Below, piece after piece: positions 1-11,915 of a DNA stretch of 64,000 nucleotides (position 1 is the stretch's first letter; the number at the start of each line of letters is the position of its first letter). The stretch is from positions 17,013 to 81,012 of the forward strand of contig NZGS01000068.1 in the NCBI GenBank assembly GCA_002690995.1. The letters are read 5' to 3'. Below the pieces are notes generated by a model. It ran no database searches. It worked only from the letters and a program-made list of their open reading frames with translations, and was not told where the DNA came from. The stretch comes from Rhodospirillaceae bacterium. GTDB lineage: Bacteria; Pseudomonadota; Alphaproteobacteria; Thalassobaculales; Thalassobaculaceae. The translations under genes were made by a program, and so were the position numbers.

Positions 1-1166
1 AAAACTATGAGTCTTTAACAGTGATCATTGACCCCGTTGATTATGACGCTTTACTGGACGAGATTGAAAAACATGAAGGTTCAACCTCTCTAGAATTTAG
101 AAAAAAATTAGCAGCGGAAGCGTTTTCTCGCACAGCTGCGTACGATAGTGAAATTGCTAATTGGTTTTGCAACGAACTAAATATTAAAAATCCAAAGTAT
201 TTTACGGTTACAGGTTCAAACCCGAAGACGTTACGATATGGTGAAAACCCGCATCAGTCCGCGTCCCTCTATAAAACGTCTAGTGACCGAAAAGGAGTGG
301 GCACTGCTAGACAACTTCAGGGCAAAGAACTCAGTTATAATAACTTAAATGATACAGACGCTGCTTTTGAGTTAGTTGCTGAGTTTGATGAACCGGCTGT
401 TGCTATTATTAAACACGCTAATCCCTGCGGTGTTGCAATTGGAACTAATTTAATAGAGGCTTATCAAAAAGCCGTACAATGCGATCAAACAAGCGCGTTT
501 GGTGGAATCGTCGCTCTCAATGCGGAACTTACCGGAGAAGTGGCGACAGAAATACTGGAAATATTTACGGAAGTAATCATAGCGCCCTATGTTACAGAGG
601 AAGCTAAAAAAGTTTTAATGGAAAAGAAGAATTTAAGGGTACTTGAAACGGGAGGGCTCCCTAATCCAAGAATGATGGAAAATTCCATCAAAAGGATAGC
701 CGGTGGATTTTTATTGCAAGATGGCGATACCGGAACGGTCGAGGAAGAAAATCTGCAAATTGTCACCGAGAGGCACCCGAATGACAGAGAACTTAAAGAC
801 CTTCTCATAGCATATCGTATTGCAAAGCACGTTAAATCTAACGCCATTGTTTACGTGAAAGATGGAGCTTCTGTAGGTATCGGCGCTGGGCAAATGAGCA
901 GGGTTGACGCTTCTCGCATCGCAGCAAGTAAGGCAAAAGATGCGTCGAGAGCCTTAGGTCTGGAAAAATCTATATCAATCGGCTCTGTAGTTGCATCAGA
1001 TGCGTTTTTTCCATTCGCAGATGGCTTGTTGAGTGCGATTGAAGCGGGCGCGACGGCAGTAATACAACCAGGTGGTTCGATAAGAGATCAAGAAGTCATA
1101 AATGCTGCTAACGAAAAAGAAATTGCGATGGTTATGACCGGTATTAGAAACTTTCGGCACGGATAA
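1..1166 (+). CDS. purH: Bifunctional PurH (AICAR transformylase / IMP cyclohydrolase), 3' part
   Basis: Catalyses the last two steps of IMP synthesis in the cytoplasm: formylation of AICAR and ring closure. The reading frame is open to the left edge of the window (first full codon at base 3), so the 5' part is missing. The GTG at 21 is internal and not a start. About 387 residues remain of a family length near 520. Visible family signatures are YGENPHQ, the catalytic Lys-His within [21 protein letters not shown], and the C-terminal RNFRHG. The transformylase domain is therefore complete and part of the cyclohydrolase domain is cut off. The next gene starts 153 bp later with no obvious terminator. 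Confidence 0.97.
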   Translation, partial: NYESLTVIIDPVDYDALLDEIEKHEGSTSLEFRKKLAAEAFSRTAAYDSEIANWFCNELNIKNPKYFTVTGSNPKTLRYGENPHQSASLYKTSSDRKGVGTARQLQGKELSYNNLNDTDAAFELVAEFDEPAVAIIKHANPCGVAIGTNLIEAYQKAVQCDQTSAFGGIVALNAELTGEVATEILEIFTEVIIAPYVTEEAKKVLMEKKNLRVLETGGLPNPRMMENSIKRIAGGFLLQDGDTGTVEEENLQIVTERHPNDRELKDLLIAYRIAKHVKSNAIVYVKDGASVGIGAGQMSRVDASRIAASKAKDASRALGLEKSISIGSVVASDAFFPFADGLLSAIEAGATAVIQPGGSIRDQEVINAANEKEIAMVMTGIRNFRHG

Positions 1167-1313
1167 TATCGATTTTGAGCGAGTTAGGGCTTGGCATTGA
1201 TATCAGCGAAACTATTTTAATGTTTTTGAATTGATTGATATTCGTTTTAACGCTATGCAAACGCTTTATATGGTCAACTATCTAAAAGTCGATAGATTTA
1301 ACAAACAACGTGA

Positions 1314-2344
<1,031 letters not shown>

Positions 2345-2345
<1 letters not shown>

Positions 2346-2653
2346 TGAAACTTTATGTTACAGACCACGATGGTAATGAACACCAAATCGAAGGGGTGGA
2401 CGGCTGGCAACTTATGGAAGCTATTCGTGATGAGGGAATGCAAATCAAGGCGGAGTGCGGAGGCGCCTGCGCATGCGCGACTTGCCATGTGTATGTAGAC
2501 GAGGACTGGAAGGATAAAGTACCGGAAAAAAGTGAGGAGGAGATGGACATGCTAGATCTCGCTTTCGATGTTCAAGAAAATTCTAGATTATCTTGTCAGA
2601 TTACAATCACACCTGACTTAGATGGCTTAAAAGTCACGCTAGCGCCTGACTGA
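2345..2653 (+). CDS. Adrenodoxin-type [2Fe-2S] ferredoxin
   Basis: Small electron carrier of 102 residues. Cluster ligands follow the adrenodoxin pattern exactly: C38-x5-C44-x2-C47-x36-C84, with one additional cysteine at 42. Its start codon overlaps the stop of the ferredoxin-NADP reductase gene, so a reductase-ferredoxin pair is made from one message. Related alphaproteobacterial ferredoxins serve Fe-S cluster assembly, haem A or ubiquinone biosynthesis, or P450s. No P450 or isc gene is nearby to decide between these. The motif makes the fold certain; the pathway is open. Confidence 0.93.
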
Positions 2654-2724
2654 TTTGGAACTGCCCAAACGCGCCCGAATTAGCTCGTTCGATTTAGAAA
2701 TTTAAAGTTTTTTTGCTCGTATCC

Positions 2725-2752
2725 TTGACAGTTCGATTGTCAGACACTACAT
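2725..2752 (+). promoter_or_regulatory. Probable groESL promoter
   Basis: CTTGACA (TTGACA at 2725-2730) is followed after about 16-17 bases by CTACAT/TACATG at 2747-2753. This fits both a sigma-70 promoter and the alphaproteobacterial heat-shock (RpoH) pattern with its CTTG -35 element. It lies about 80 bp before the groES start and immediately before the CIRCE-like repeat, the usual arrangement for a chaperonin operon. Read by eye only. Confidence 0.55.
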
Positions 2753-2753
2753 G

Positions 2754-2780
2754 CTGGCAGTTGCAGCACGAGAGTGCCAA
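2754..2780 (+). promoter_or_regulatory. Degenerate CIRCE-like element (HrcA operator) upstream of groES
   Basis: A 9-9-9 inverted repeat: left arm CTGGCAGTT (2754-2762), nine-base spacer, right arm GAGTGCCAA (2772-2780). The right arm is close to the CIRCE consensus GAGTGCTAA; the left arm matches the symmetric partner at six of nine positions. Spacing and placement just downstream of the promoter are as expected for HrcA repression. The weakened left arm suggests loose or lost HrcA control. Confidence 0.6.
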
Positions 2781-2831
2781 CGATAAAAAATGTTTTTAAC
2801 GGAAACTTAGTCATTTAGATGGAGATATGGA

Positions 2832-3119
2832 ATGGGATTTAGGCCATTGCATGACCGCGTTGTTGTTAAGCGTTTAGACAGCGAGTCTAAAACAGCAGGC
2901 GGTATCATAATACCAGATACAGCAAAAGAAAAGCCAATGGAGGGTAAGGTAATATCGGTTGGCCCGGGCGCGAGAGACGATCACGGCAGAATTACGCCTC
3001 TAGACGTAAAAAAGGGCGATACGGTGCTCTTTGGAAAATGGTCGGGTACAGAAGTTAAAATCGATGGCGACGACCTTCTGATAATGAAAGAGTCAGACAT
3101 AATGGGCGTTATCGGTTAA
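2832..3119 (+). CDS. groES: Co-chaperonin GroES
   Basis: The 95-residue lid of the GroEL folding chamber, cytoplasmic heptamer. It opens with [12 protein letters not shown], and the mobile loop region [15 protein letters not shown] lies at about residues 22-36, both typical. A purine-rich ribosome site (GGAGAT, 2821-2826) precedes the ATG. It is followed 49 bp later by groEL in the standard operon. Promoter and CIRCE-like repeat lie directly upstream, so heat-shock control is likely. Confidence 0.98.
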   Translation: MGFRPLHDRVVVKRLDSESKTAGGIIIPDTAKEKPMEGKVISVGPGARDDHGRITPLDVKKGDTVLFGKWSGTEVKIDGDDLLIMKESDIMGVIG

Positions 3120-3153
3120 CGATTGGTTTAAAATATTCAGTTACATTCATTAG

Positions 3154-4806
<1,653 letters not shown>

Positions 4807-4828
4807 TTAAAAGTTCTAGCGCAATATC

Positions 4829-4866
4829 AGAAGCCCCTTCATCTGTTTAAGGGGCTTCTTTTTTTT
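4829..4866 (+). terminator. Rho-independent terminator of groESL
   Basis: An 11-bp perfect stem, AGAAGCCCCTT (4829-4839) and AAGGGGCTTCT (4849-4859), with a nine-base loop, is followed by an uninterrupted run of T to 4866. It ends the groESL transcript. The right half also forms the last codons of the convergent gene on the minus strand. Read on that strand there is no T run, so it terminates only the groESL side. Confidence 0.93.
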
Positions 4867-5797
4867 GTCCTGAAATTGCAAGAAGAAGGGCACTGTGATC
4901 TAAATCACCCATATTCTCTTCTATCATGTAGTCCCATAGTTTTAGATTTGTTTCTAGGCTTGGCAGATTACAATTAGATGCACTGGCAAGCTCGATAGCC
5001 TCTTTTATATCCTTTCTTTGAATACTGCATTTTGCTCTTGCCTGAAAATCTTTCTTGATCATTCTTTCACCATGTAGTTCCAATATTCTACTATGAGCAA
5101 AACCACCAAACAAAGCCTCGCGGATCTTTGCGGGTTCAACCCCATTCGCGTCAGCTAATGTGAACGCTTCTGCCACTGCACCTATTGTAAGACCGACTAT
5201 CATCTGATTTGCAGATTTAGCAATTTGGCCAGCTCCAGTATCGCCAACGTGTGTTATTCGCTCTCCTAATATTTGCAGCCATGGCAGGGCTTTTTTGAAT
5301 GCTTGATTGCTGCCTCCAACCATAATAGTTAGAGTGCCGGATTCTGCTGCAGTAGTGCCTCCTGAAACTGGAGCGTCGACCCATTCAGAGCCACTCATTT
5401 CTAATTTGGTAGCAAAGGCGCGAGTCTTCAGAACTGATGTTGTCCCCATGTCAATTAACAGCGAACCAGGCTTTAGATTATTAGCCAACCCTTCTGAGTT
5501 ACCCTCGGCTCCGAAGACAACCTCATCCACAGCTTCAGCATCTGTCAAAATTAATATTGTAACATCAGCCCCTTCGGAAACATCGCATGGTGTTTTGCAG
5601 ACATATACATTGTCCAACTCTGTTGCAAGTTGAGAGGACTTCGACTGATTCCTATTCCAAACTCTTAGCATCGCTCCTGATTGGCTTAATTTATGCGCCA
5701 TCGGCGTTCCCATTAGGCCCAGGCCAATCAAACCAACCGTTAGTCCTGCAACCTCTTTACTTTTATTAGGATCCATCGTCATCTCTGTATCGTGCAT
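4847..5797 (-). CDS. 3-hydroxyisobutyrate dehydrogenase-family NAD(P)-dependent reductase
   Basis: Beta-hydroxyacid dehydrogenase of up to 316 residues, oxidising a short 3-hydroxy acid such as 3-hydroxyisobutyrate (valine breakdown) or reducing tartronate semialdehyde. The N-terminal Rossmann motif GLIGLGLMG lies near residue 23-31. The substrate loop DAPVSGG and the catalytic lysine in GQIAKSANQMI are present. Three start codons lie close together (5797, 5782, 5776). The last overlaps the stop of the upstream TerB-like gene, so the two are probably cotranscribed and the true start may be 7 codons inside. Exact substrate cannot be told from sequence. Confidence 0.85.
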   Translation of the reverse strand: MHDTEMTMDPNKSKEVAGLTVGLIGLGLMGTPMAHKLSQSGAMLRVWNRNQSKSSQLATELDNVYVCKTPCDVSEGADVTILILTDAEAVDEVVFGAEGNSEGLANNLKPGSLLIDMGTTSVLKTRAFATKLEMSGSEWVDAPVSGGTTAAESGTLTIMVGGSNQAFKKALPWLQILGERITHVGDTGAGQIAKSANQMIVGLTIGAVAEAFTLADANGVEPAKIREALFGGFAHSRILELHGERMIKKDFQARAKCSIQRKDIKEAIELASASNCNLPSLETNLKLWDYMIEENMGDLDHSALLLAISGQKKEAP

Positions 5798-6188
5798 ATC
5801 TAGCTGCAGAGCCCCGTTCTATAGCAGCGGCTGTGAGCCTGTCCACAGCAAGCTCGTGTCTTAGCATTTCTAAGAAGCGCAGCTCTTCCTGAGTTGCAAA
5901 ACCATTCACAGCTACAACATCACAGGCAAGGGCGTATGCAGTAGGGCATAATTTTGTTGGAAGTGATTGGCGGATTATCTCAATAGCTGCATCTAATCCA
6001 TCTTCTTCTGTTAAAAGGTCGGTGCAAGCGGCAGCTGTTTCAAAAAACTTAGCGTCGTCAAACCCTACAAATATAGGTAACCCCAAAGTCATTGATTTAA
6101 TGGTTTTTAATTCGTCTTCTTCTACCCGTCCATCTGCCGCTGCTGCGAGCACAACGGAGTAAACTAACGCTGCATTATAACTAATCAT
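5766..6188 (-). CDS. TerB-like (tellurite-resistance-fold) protein
   Basis: All-helical cytoplasmic protein of 140 residues. The N-terminal helix pattern VYSVVLAAAADGRVEEDEL, with the acidic ADG(R)VxxxE turn, is the hallmark of the TerB/DjlA metal-binding fold; a second similar turn (VAVNGFATQEE) occurs near residue 90. TerB-fold proteins are linked to membrane or metal stress, but no ter operon is present here, so a tellurite function should not be assumed. An AAAGG ribosome site lies before its ATG. It overlaps the following dehydrogenase gene and shares a fold with the gene at 30227. Confidence 0.7.
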   Translation of the reverse strand: MISYNAALVYSVVLAAAADGRVEEDELKTIKSMTLGLPIFVGFDDAKFFETAAACTDLLTEEDGLDAAIEIIRQSLPTKLCPTAYALACDVVAVNGFATQEELRFLEMLRHELAVDRLTAAAIERGSAARYARYRDDDGS

Positions 6189-6341
6189 AAACGAACCTTT
6201 TTCAAATATGTTTTTTGCTGAATTTAAATAACATGTTAACTCTCATCTAAAGGTTACAATTCATTTTTATTGTTTTACTATACTGATAACGTATTTTAAG
6301 AAATTTGCACTACCAATCTTTTTATGAGACGAGAGAATACC

Positions 6342-7724
6342 ATGACTATTTTGCCAGATGATCCACTAGGCAGTGGTGGAATTGCCGTTTTTGCAGAGGC
6401 TCTGCGAGCTGGTAAAACTTCAGCAAAGAAAGCTGTTAGAGCATATCTAGATCGAATAGAGGCTTTGGAGCCAAAACTGAACGCGTATCAGTTTGTAGCT
6501 TACGAGCAGGCGGAAGAAGCTGCAGAGGCGATAGACAAGTTATTGGCTTCAGGAATTGATTTAGGCCCGTTGATGGGAGTTCCGATCGCCATTAAAGATA
6601 TCTACGCGGTGGAAAATATGCCAACGACTAATGGCTCTCTTTATGATGCATCGGAGATAACAGGTCCCGAAGGACGATATGTTACAGCGTTAAAACAATC
6701 GGGCTGTATCATCTTGGGTAAAACCAAAACGGTCGAATATGCGCTTGGCGCCACTGGCGTTAATGAAGCGAGAGGTACCCCCTGGAATCCATGGGACCTA
6801 TCAACACATCGGATTCCAGGTGGATCTTCTAGTGGTTCAGGTGTGGCTACTTCGGCTGGTATGTGCGCATTTGCTATGGGCTCTGATACAGGCGGTTCGG
6901 TTAGAATACCAGCATGTCTGAATGGGATATTTGGACACAAAACATCTGTGGGTCTCTTGCCCACAGATGGGGTTTTCCCGCTTTCGCCTACGCTTGATAC
7001 ACTCGGCCCATTAACCAGTAATGCCGCAGATGCAGCTATTCTGCATGCCATAATGACAGGTTCTGATATTCCTTTGGCAACGCCATTAACGGGTTTGCGG
7101 CTGGGAAAACCAACATCATTCTTTTTTGAAGACATAGATGCAGATGTTCTGTCCTGTGTCGAAGCTGCCCTAGCTTCGCTAGTCGAAGCTGGAGTGGAAA
7201 TAGTTGATGTAGATATACCCGACCCTAACGAGCGAGACTGGATTTTCCCCGCCATTGCACCGCCAGAATTTTTGGCTGCAATTGGAGAAAAAGGATTTCG
7301 TGCGGCTTTACCAGAGATGGATCCTACCACTGGTGCAAGGGCAGAAAAAGGTCTTTCAATCTCTGGAATGGAACATGCTGCTGCAGTTATACGGCACCAT
7401 CAACTCGCAGCCCTAGCTGAGGATGCTTTTGAAGGCTTGGATGGATGGGTTTCGCCGACATGCCCTTTTTTACCAATGCCTGTCGGGGATCTAACAGACC
7501 CAAAAGCAGCGCAAAAATCACTACAAGCTTCAAGAAATACTCAACCAGGAAATATATTTCGTCTTTGTGCGATAACAACGCCGGTTCACCAATTTGGGTC
7601 GGCATTGCCCGTGGGCCTTCAAGTAATGTGTCCTCTGGGAAGGGATAAAGAGGCTTTATCTGTCGGACTAGCACTGGAGGGACACTTTGGGTTATCAGCT
7701 AGGCCTGAGCTCTCTGTAGACTGA
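6342..7724 (+). CDS. Amidase (amidase-signature family)
   Basis: Serine amidase of about 460 residues, hydrolysing a carboxamide to acid and ammonia. The catalytic triad is visible: Lys in AIKDIY, cis-Ser in GGSSSGSG, and the nucleophile Ser in GSDTGGSVRIPA. I place the start at 6342, preceded by GAGAG. The ATG at 6324 has no ribosome site. It resembles GatA and AtzF/allophanate-type amidases, but no gatB, gatC or urea carboxylase is nearby, so a catabolic amidase is more likely. It heads a run of same-strand genes with a GMC oxidoreductase and an MhpD-like hydratase. Confidence 0.88.
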   Translation: MTILPDDPLGSGGIAVFAEALRAGKTSAKKAVRAYLDRIEALEPKLNAYQFVAYEQAEEAAEAIDKLLASGIDLGPLMGVPIAIKDIYAVENMPTTNGSLYDASEITGPEGRYVTALKQSGCIILGKTKTVEYALGATGVNEARGTPWNPWDLSTHRIPGGSSSGSGVATSAGMCAFAMGSDTGGSVRIPACLNGIFGHKTSVGLLPTDGVFPLSPTLDTLGPLTSNAADAAILHAIMTGSDIPLATPLTGLRLGKPTSFFFEDIDADVLSCVEAALASLVEAGVEIVDVDIPDPNERDWIFPAIAPPEFLAAIGEKGFRAALPEMDPTTGARAEKGLSISGMEHAAAVIRHHQLAALAEDAFEGLDGWVSPTCPFLPMPVGDLTDPKAAQKSLQASRNTQPGNIFRLCAITTPVHQFGSALPVGLQVMCPLGRDKEALSVGLALEGHFGLSARPELSVD

Positions 7725-7774
7725 AAAACTACATTTTTTTAAAATACAACTTTTGAAGATGAGTAGAAATAGAC

Positions 7775-9391
7775 ATGGAAGATATCAACAAAGCCTTTGA
7801 CTATATCATCGTTGGCGCTGGATCGGCCGGGTGTACATTAGCCAACCGTCTGACTGAAGATGTTCCCAGGACAGTTCTTCTGTTAGAAGCTGGTGGCAAG
7901 GACTCAAACCCTTGGATACATATCCCTGTCGGTTTTGTAAAAACTTTGGACATGCCGGGATTGAATTGGAGATTCGAAACCGAACCAGAACCTAATTCCA
8001 AAAATAGGAGGATACCAATCCCGAGGGGACGTGTTTTGGGCGGGTCGAGCTCAATTAATGGGATGGTATATGTTCGGGGTCAGCCACTCGATTATGATAC
8101 GTGGTCGCAGTTAGGCAATCGTGGCTGGTCTTATGAATCAGTTCTTCCTTATTTTTCAAAATCAGAAAATTATGAGAGCTCTGATGAGGCGTGGAGAGGA
8201 AAAAACGGCGAACTCGTCACTGCCGAAGGGAGAGAAAAAGCGGAGCTTTTAGATGTCGTTTTAGATGCTGCAGAACAGTGCGGGTATCCTAAAAACGCTG
8301 ACTATAACAGCGGCGATCAAGAAGGCTTTGGTTATTTTCAGGTTACTCAAAAAAATGGTAGACGCTGGTCTACCGCCAAAGCTTTTCTCGAGCCAGCGTT
8401 AAAAAGACCTAACCTGAGTTTAGAAATCAATGCTCACACCACGGGAATACTGACAGACGGGGGTCGGGCAACAGGCGTAAAGTTTGAACAGAATGGTAAG
8501 ACAAGAACCGTGACGGCAGCAAAAGGTGTGGTGCTGTGCGCTGGTGCTGTGCAGTCTCCCCAAATCCTTGAACTATCAGGTATTGGAAATCCAAATATAC
8601 TCAGACAATATGGTATTGAGGTGGTTCACCCTCTACCTGGTGTTGGAGAGAATTATCAAGATCACTACATGGTGCGTCAAACTTGGGAAATAAAAAAGAA
8701 AATAACGCTAAATGAGCAAACACGGGGGGTATCCTTAATAAGGGAGGCTTTGCGTTATGCATTCACGCGGCGAGGAATAATGACGTATCCTGCCGGAATA
8801 CTTGCGGGTTTTGTTCGCACTCGTCCCGAGATTGCAACTCCTGATGTTCAATATCATATAGCTCATGCAAGTTTTTTGGATGTGAAAAAGCGAATTCTAG
8901 ATAAACATCCCGGTATGACAATTTCGCCTTGCCAACTGAGGCCAGAATCTAGGGGGTCGATACATATCAAGTCGTCAAACCCAGAAGACCAACCCGCGAT
9001 AAAGGGAAACTTTCTTGCGGAAGAAAATGATAGAAGAACCTTAATCGAAGGTATGAAGATTGCTAAACGGATTGCCTCTGCACCAGCCCTTGAGGACTTT
9101 GTCGCAAAAGAACTCAATCCGAACGAAGAGATCCAAAGTGATGATGAGTTGCTTGATTTCGCCAGAGAGCGAGGTAACACCGTTTATCATCCTGTAGGAA
9201 CCTGCAAAATGGGTAGCGACCCTAAAGCCGTAGTAGACGATAGGCTTCGTGTAATGGGAATGCAATCACTCCGTGTTGTAGATGCGTCGATTATGCCGAC
9301 GTTGACGTCAGGGAATACGAATGCGCCAACGATCATGATCGCGGAAAAGGCTGCAGATATGATTAAAGAGGACGAAGCAAGTTTAAGATAA
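7775..9391 (+). CDS. GMC-family FAD oxidoreductase (choline dehydrogenase-like)
   Basis: Flavoenzyme of 538 residues that oxidises an alcohol to an aldehyde or ketone. The FAD-binding segment YIIVGAGSAGCTLANRL lies near the N-terminus. GMC signature 1 (GRVLGGSSSINGMVYVRG) is near residue 90 and signature 2 (GAVQSPQILELSGIG) near 260. The C-terminal active-site histidine lies in YHPVGTCKMG, and the second active-site position is Asn in SGNTNAP, as in many GMC enzymes. Similar to BetA, but no betaine aldehyde dehydrogenase or BetI is adjacent, so the substrate may be another alcohol. Gap to the next gene is only 11 bp. Confidence 0.9.
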   Translation: MEDINKAFDYIIVGAGSAGCTLANRLTEDVPRTVLLLEAGGKDSNPWIHIPVGFVKTLDMPGLNWRFETEPEPNSKNRRIPIPRGRVLGGSSSINGMVYVRGQPLDYDTWSQLGNRGWSYESVLPYFSKSENYESSDEAWRGKNGELVTAEGREKAELLDVVLDAAEQCGYPKNADYNSGDQEGFGYFQVTQKNGRRWSTAKAFLEPALKRPNLSLEINAHTTGILTDGGRATGVKFEQNGKTRTVTAAKGVVLCAGAVQSPQILELSGIGNPNILRQYGIEVVHPLPGVGENYQDHYMVRQTWEIKKKITLNEQTRGVSLIREALRYAFTRRGIMTYPAGILAGFVRTRPEIATPDVQYHIAHASFLDVKKRILDKHPGMTISPCQLRPESRGSIHIKSSNPEDQPAIKGNFLAEENDRRTLIEGMKIAKRIASAPALEDFVAKELNPNEEIQSDDELLDFARERGNTVYHPVGTCKMGSDPKAVVDDRLRVMGMQSLRVVDASIMPTLTSGNTNAPTIMIAEKAADMIKEDEASLR

Positions 9392-9402
9392 AGATGCTTT
9401 GA

Positions 9403-10242
9403 ATGTGCCGAAATTCTTGGTTAAGTCAAAAGGAAAAAAGATTGTTAGAAAAGTTTGAACCACTTATTAAGAAGCTAATAAACGCTCGCCTAACAGGGTC
9501 AATGTTAGATTGTGAAGAAAACGAGCAAATAGAGAATTTGGAAACTGCTTATCAGATTCAAGAAAAGGTATTAGAAGGCTTAGGAAACGGGTCTGTATTT
9601 TGGAAAGTTGGCTCTACTTCTGAAGAGGCTCAGAAAAAGCTGGGCACAGACGAACCCGGATCATGTCGTGTGCCGGGAAAGTACTGTTTTCAAAATGGCG
9701 ATCAAATTCCAATATTCGATACGCATGATGTTTGGGTCGAAGGCGAATTTGGGCTACGGTTAGGAAGTGAGCTACCGACTCGTGATCAGGCGTATAGTCG
9801 TAGTGAAGTCATTTCCGCCATAGATGGAGCTGCAGCGGCGCTTGAACTTGTGGGATCGCGTTTTCGCTCGGGTATTGCAAATAGCGGTAGGTACAATGTA
9901 ACCGCTGATTGCGGAGCAAACATAGCTCTATGTATTGGCGAAATAGCTACGCTGTCTAAACCTAGTTCCCTAAAGGAAAATCCCGCAGAACTATACGTGA
10001 ACGAAAAGAAAGTCGCTTCAGGTTCTGGTGAAAAAGCTTTGGGCGATCCTATAAATGTGATGGTGTGGTTAGCTAATCAACAAAGAAGAAGAGGAGGGCT
10101 CAGAGCTGGTTCAGTTGTTTCTACTGGAACGTGTACCGGCCTCCATAGAGTTAAACCGGGAGACAATATCCGACTTTCTTGCGGAATAATAGGTAATGTG
10201 AGTGCATCGCTAGAGAAAATGGCAATAACGCTAAACAGTTAA
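9403..10242 (+). CDS. 2-keto-4-pentenoate hydratase (MhpD)-like protein
   Basis: Fumarylacetoacetase-fold protein of up to 279 residues in the MhpD/hydratase-decarboxylase group, which adds water to 2-oxopent-4-enoate or decarboxylates oxalocrotonate-type acids. Typical segments are AYQIQ near residue 50, the metal-ligand region WVEGEFGLRLG, and VVSTGTCTG near the C-terminus. The ATG at 9403 lacks a ribosome site, while the in-frame TTG at 9442 is preceded by AAGGAAAAAAG, so the protein may start 13 codons later. It follows the GMC oxidoreductase by 11 bp and is likely in its operon. This suggests a ring- or enol-acid breakdown route of unknown substrate. Confidence 0.78.
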   Translation: MCRNSWLSQKEKRLLEKFEPLIKKLINARLTGSMLDCEENEQIENLETAYQIQEKVLEGLGNGSVFWKVGSTSEEAQKKLGTDEPGSCRVPGKYCFQNGDQIPIFDTHDVWVEGEFGLRLGSELPTRDQAYSRSEVISAIDGAAAALELVGSRFRSGIANSGRYNVTADCGANIALCIGEIATLSKPSSLKENPAELYVNEKKVASGSGEKALGDPINVMVWLANQQRRRGGLRAGSVVSTGTCTGLHRVKPGDNIRLSCGIIGNVSASLEKMAITLNS

Positions 10243-10353
10243 TAAAGGTTTAAACATAGAGTTCTAGTCATAATTTTTGTAGCTTTTGTGGTTTCCTTAT
10301 CGAAATAATCTCAATGACCATTAGGACAGTTTTTCATCGAGTGTAATTTTATA

Positions 10354-10809
10354 ATGTTAGATGATATCGATAGAAAAATTTTAGCGGTTCTTCAAGGAGA
10401 TGCGTTGGTTAGTCAATCTTACATTGCTAAGCTCATTGGCCGTCCAACTTCTACAGTAAATGATCGTATAAGTCGTATGCGCAACAACGGGACAATTAAG
10501 AATCTAGTTGCTAACATTGATGCGTCGAAAGCTGGTTTAAATGTACTTGCATTTATCTCAGTTTTGATAGATTGGAATAAATCCAACGAGACTTTCAGTG
10601 CTGCGGTGAAAAGAATGCCAGAAGTATTGGAATGCCATAATGTAACTGGAGATTGGTCTTATTTGCTGAAAGTAAGGGCCATCAACAACTCTGCTTTGGA
10701 AGAGTTGATATCAAATAAAATTAAAAGTTTCCCTGGCGTGACCCGCAGCGAAACAATATTTGTTGTACAAACGGATAAAGAGACATCAGCATTGCCTTTA
10801 TCCTTATAA
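10354..10809 (+). CDS. Lrp/AsnC-family transcription regulator
   Basis: DNA-binding regulator of 151 residues. An N-terminal winged helix-turn-helix (LDDIDRKIL then SYIAKLIGRPTSTVNDRISRM, residues 2-50) is followed by the RAM ligand-binding/oligomer domain, with the characteristic VTGDWSYLLKVRA near residue 100. Members respond to amino acids or small acids and often control the neighbouring genes. Here the likely target is the amidase-GMC-hydratase run ending 111 bp upstream. No operator could be identified by eye. Confidence 0.92.
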   Translation: MLDDIDRKILAVLQGDALVSQSYIAKLIGRPTSTVNDRISRMRNNGTIKNLVANIDASKAGLNVLAFISVLIDWNKSNETFSAAVKRMPEVLECHNVTGDWSYLLKVRAINNSALEELISNKIKSFPGVTRSETIFVVQTDKETSALPLSL

Positions 10810-10941
10810 AATCTTGTAGACTTAATTTGATGACTGGCAATGTAACAGTAAAACACTATGTAAGTGATCGTCTCGGTGATTAATCCAAGGTATTCAGATC
10901 AATAGAACAAAAATAATTCTTTCTTAAAGGATGGTTTTAAA

Positions 10942-11898
10942 ATGTTATTTAAGGAAAAAAAAGGCTGGGAAATTCCTGAACAGCGCATTACGGAAGAAGC
11001 ATTTTTTCGTAACCGGCGTGATTTGATTAAGTGCATTGGCGGAACCACAGGGCTTTTTGCAGCTACGGCAATGGTCCCCGCAGCTTTAGCCTCCCAAAAC
11101 ACAGATCAAAAATATCAGGCGACACGCAATGAGCGTTACAAATTTAGCAGGACGTTGACCGACGAATTCGATGCCACAACTTATAACAATTTTTATGAAT
11201 TTGGATCACATAAAAGTATCTATAAAGCAGCTCAAGCCCTTAAAACGAGTCCTTGGTCAATAACCATAGATGGATTGGTTGATAATCCTAAAAAATTAGA
11301 TTGGGACGATTTACTGAGCCAACTACCGATAGAGGAGCGGGTATATCGGCATCGGTGTGTAGAGGCATGGTCTATGATAGTTCCCTGGATTGGTTTTCCC
11401 TTAGCAAGCTTAATTTCATTAGTGAAACCGTTATCCAATGCCAAGTATATCGTTTTAGAAACAATAATGGATAAGGACGCAATGCCCGGGTTGAGGCAAC
11501 ATTGGTATCCATGGCCGTATACTGAAGGGTTAACGTTAGACGAGGCTGGCAACGAATTGGCTTTCATGGCTACAGGCGTGTACGGTAAAAAACTACCAAA
11601 GCAAATGGGTGCCCCTGTTAGATTGGTTGTGCCATGGAAATATGGCTTTAAATCGATTAAATCAGTTGTGCGCATAACATTTACTGATAAAAGACCAGTT
11701 TCGTTTTGGGAGAAACTTCAACCTAAAGAATATGGCTTCTGGGCAAATGTAAACCCAAAGGTGGACCATCCAAGATGGAGCCAGGCTCGAGAACGCACAC
11801 TTTCAGGTCAAACAATCCCAACACAACTTTTTAATGGATATGCAGAATTTGTGGCTCAACTGTATGAAGACAAGAAAAGCGAGAATCTTTTTAGGTAG
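10942..11898 (+). CDS. msrP: Protein-methionine-sulfoxide reductase catalytic subunit MsrP (YedY)
   Basis: Periplasmic molybdoenzyme of 318 residues that repairs oxidised methionines in envelope proteins. The N-terminus has a twin-arginine signal (RNRRDLIK at 23-30, then a hydrophobic stretch ending near AALA at 50). The molybdenum-ligand cysteine is C139 in YRHRCVEAWSM. The C-terminal half, ending in a GYAEFVAQLY segment, is full length. The haem-containing membrane partner MsrQ, normally adjacent, is not encoded beside it. The only neighbouring membrane-type ORF (minus strand, 11916-12374) does not look like MsrQ. Confidence 0.93.
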   Translation: MLFKEKKGWEIPEQRITEEAFFRNRRDLIKCIGGTTGLFAATAMVPAALASQNTDQKYQATRNERYKFSRTLTDEFDATTYNNFYEFGSHKSIYKAAQALKTSPWSITIDGLVDNPKKLDWDDLLSQLPIEERVYRHRCVEAWSMIVPWIGFPLASLISLVKPLSNAKYIVLETIMDKDAMPGLRQHWYPWPYTEGLTLDEAGNELAFMATGVYGKKLPKQMGAPVRLVVPWKYGFKSIKSVVRITFTDKRPVSFWEKLQPKEYGFWANVNPKVDHPRWSQARERTLSGQTIPTQLFNGYAEFVAQLYEDKKSENLFR

Positions 11899-11915
11899 AT
11901 AAAGCTATAGATAAT

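Noticed and set aside
5766-6188. Tellurite resistance operon
   Set aside because: Only the TerB fold is present (here and at 30227); no terC, terD, terZ or related genes accompany either copy.
6641-7330. 229-codon minus-strand ORF opposite the amidase
   Set aside because: Its composition mirrors the amidase codons and it has no family signature; the amidase motifs on the plus strand are certain.
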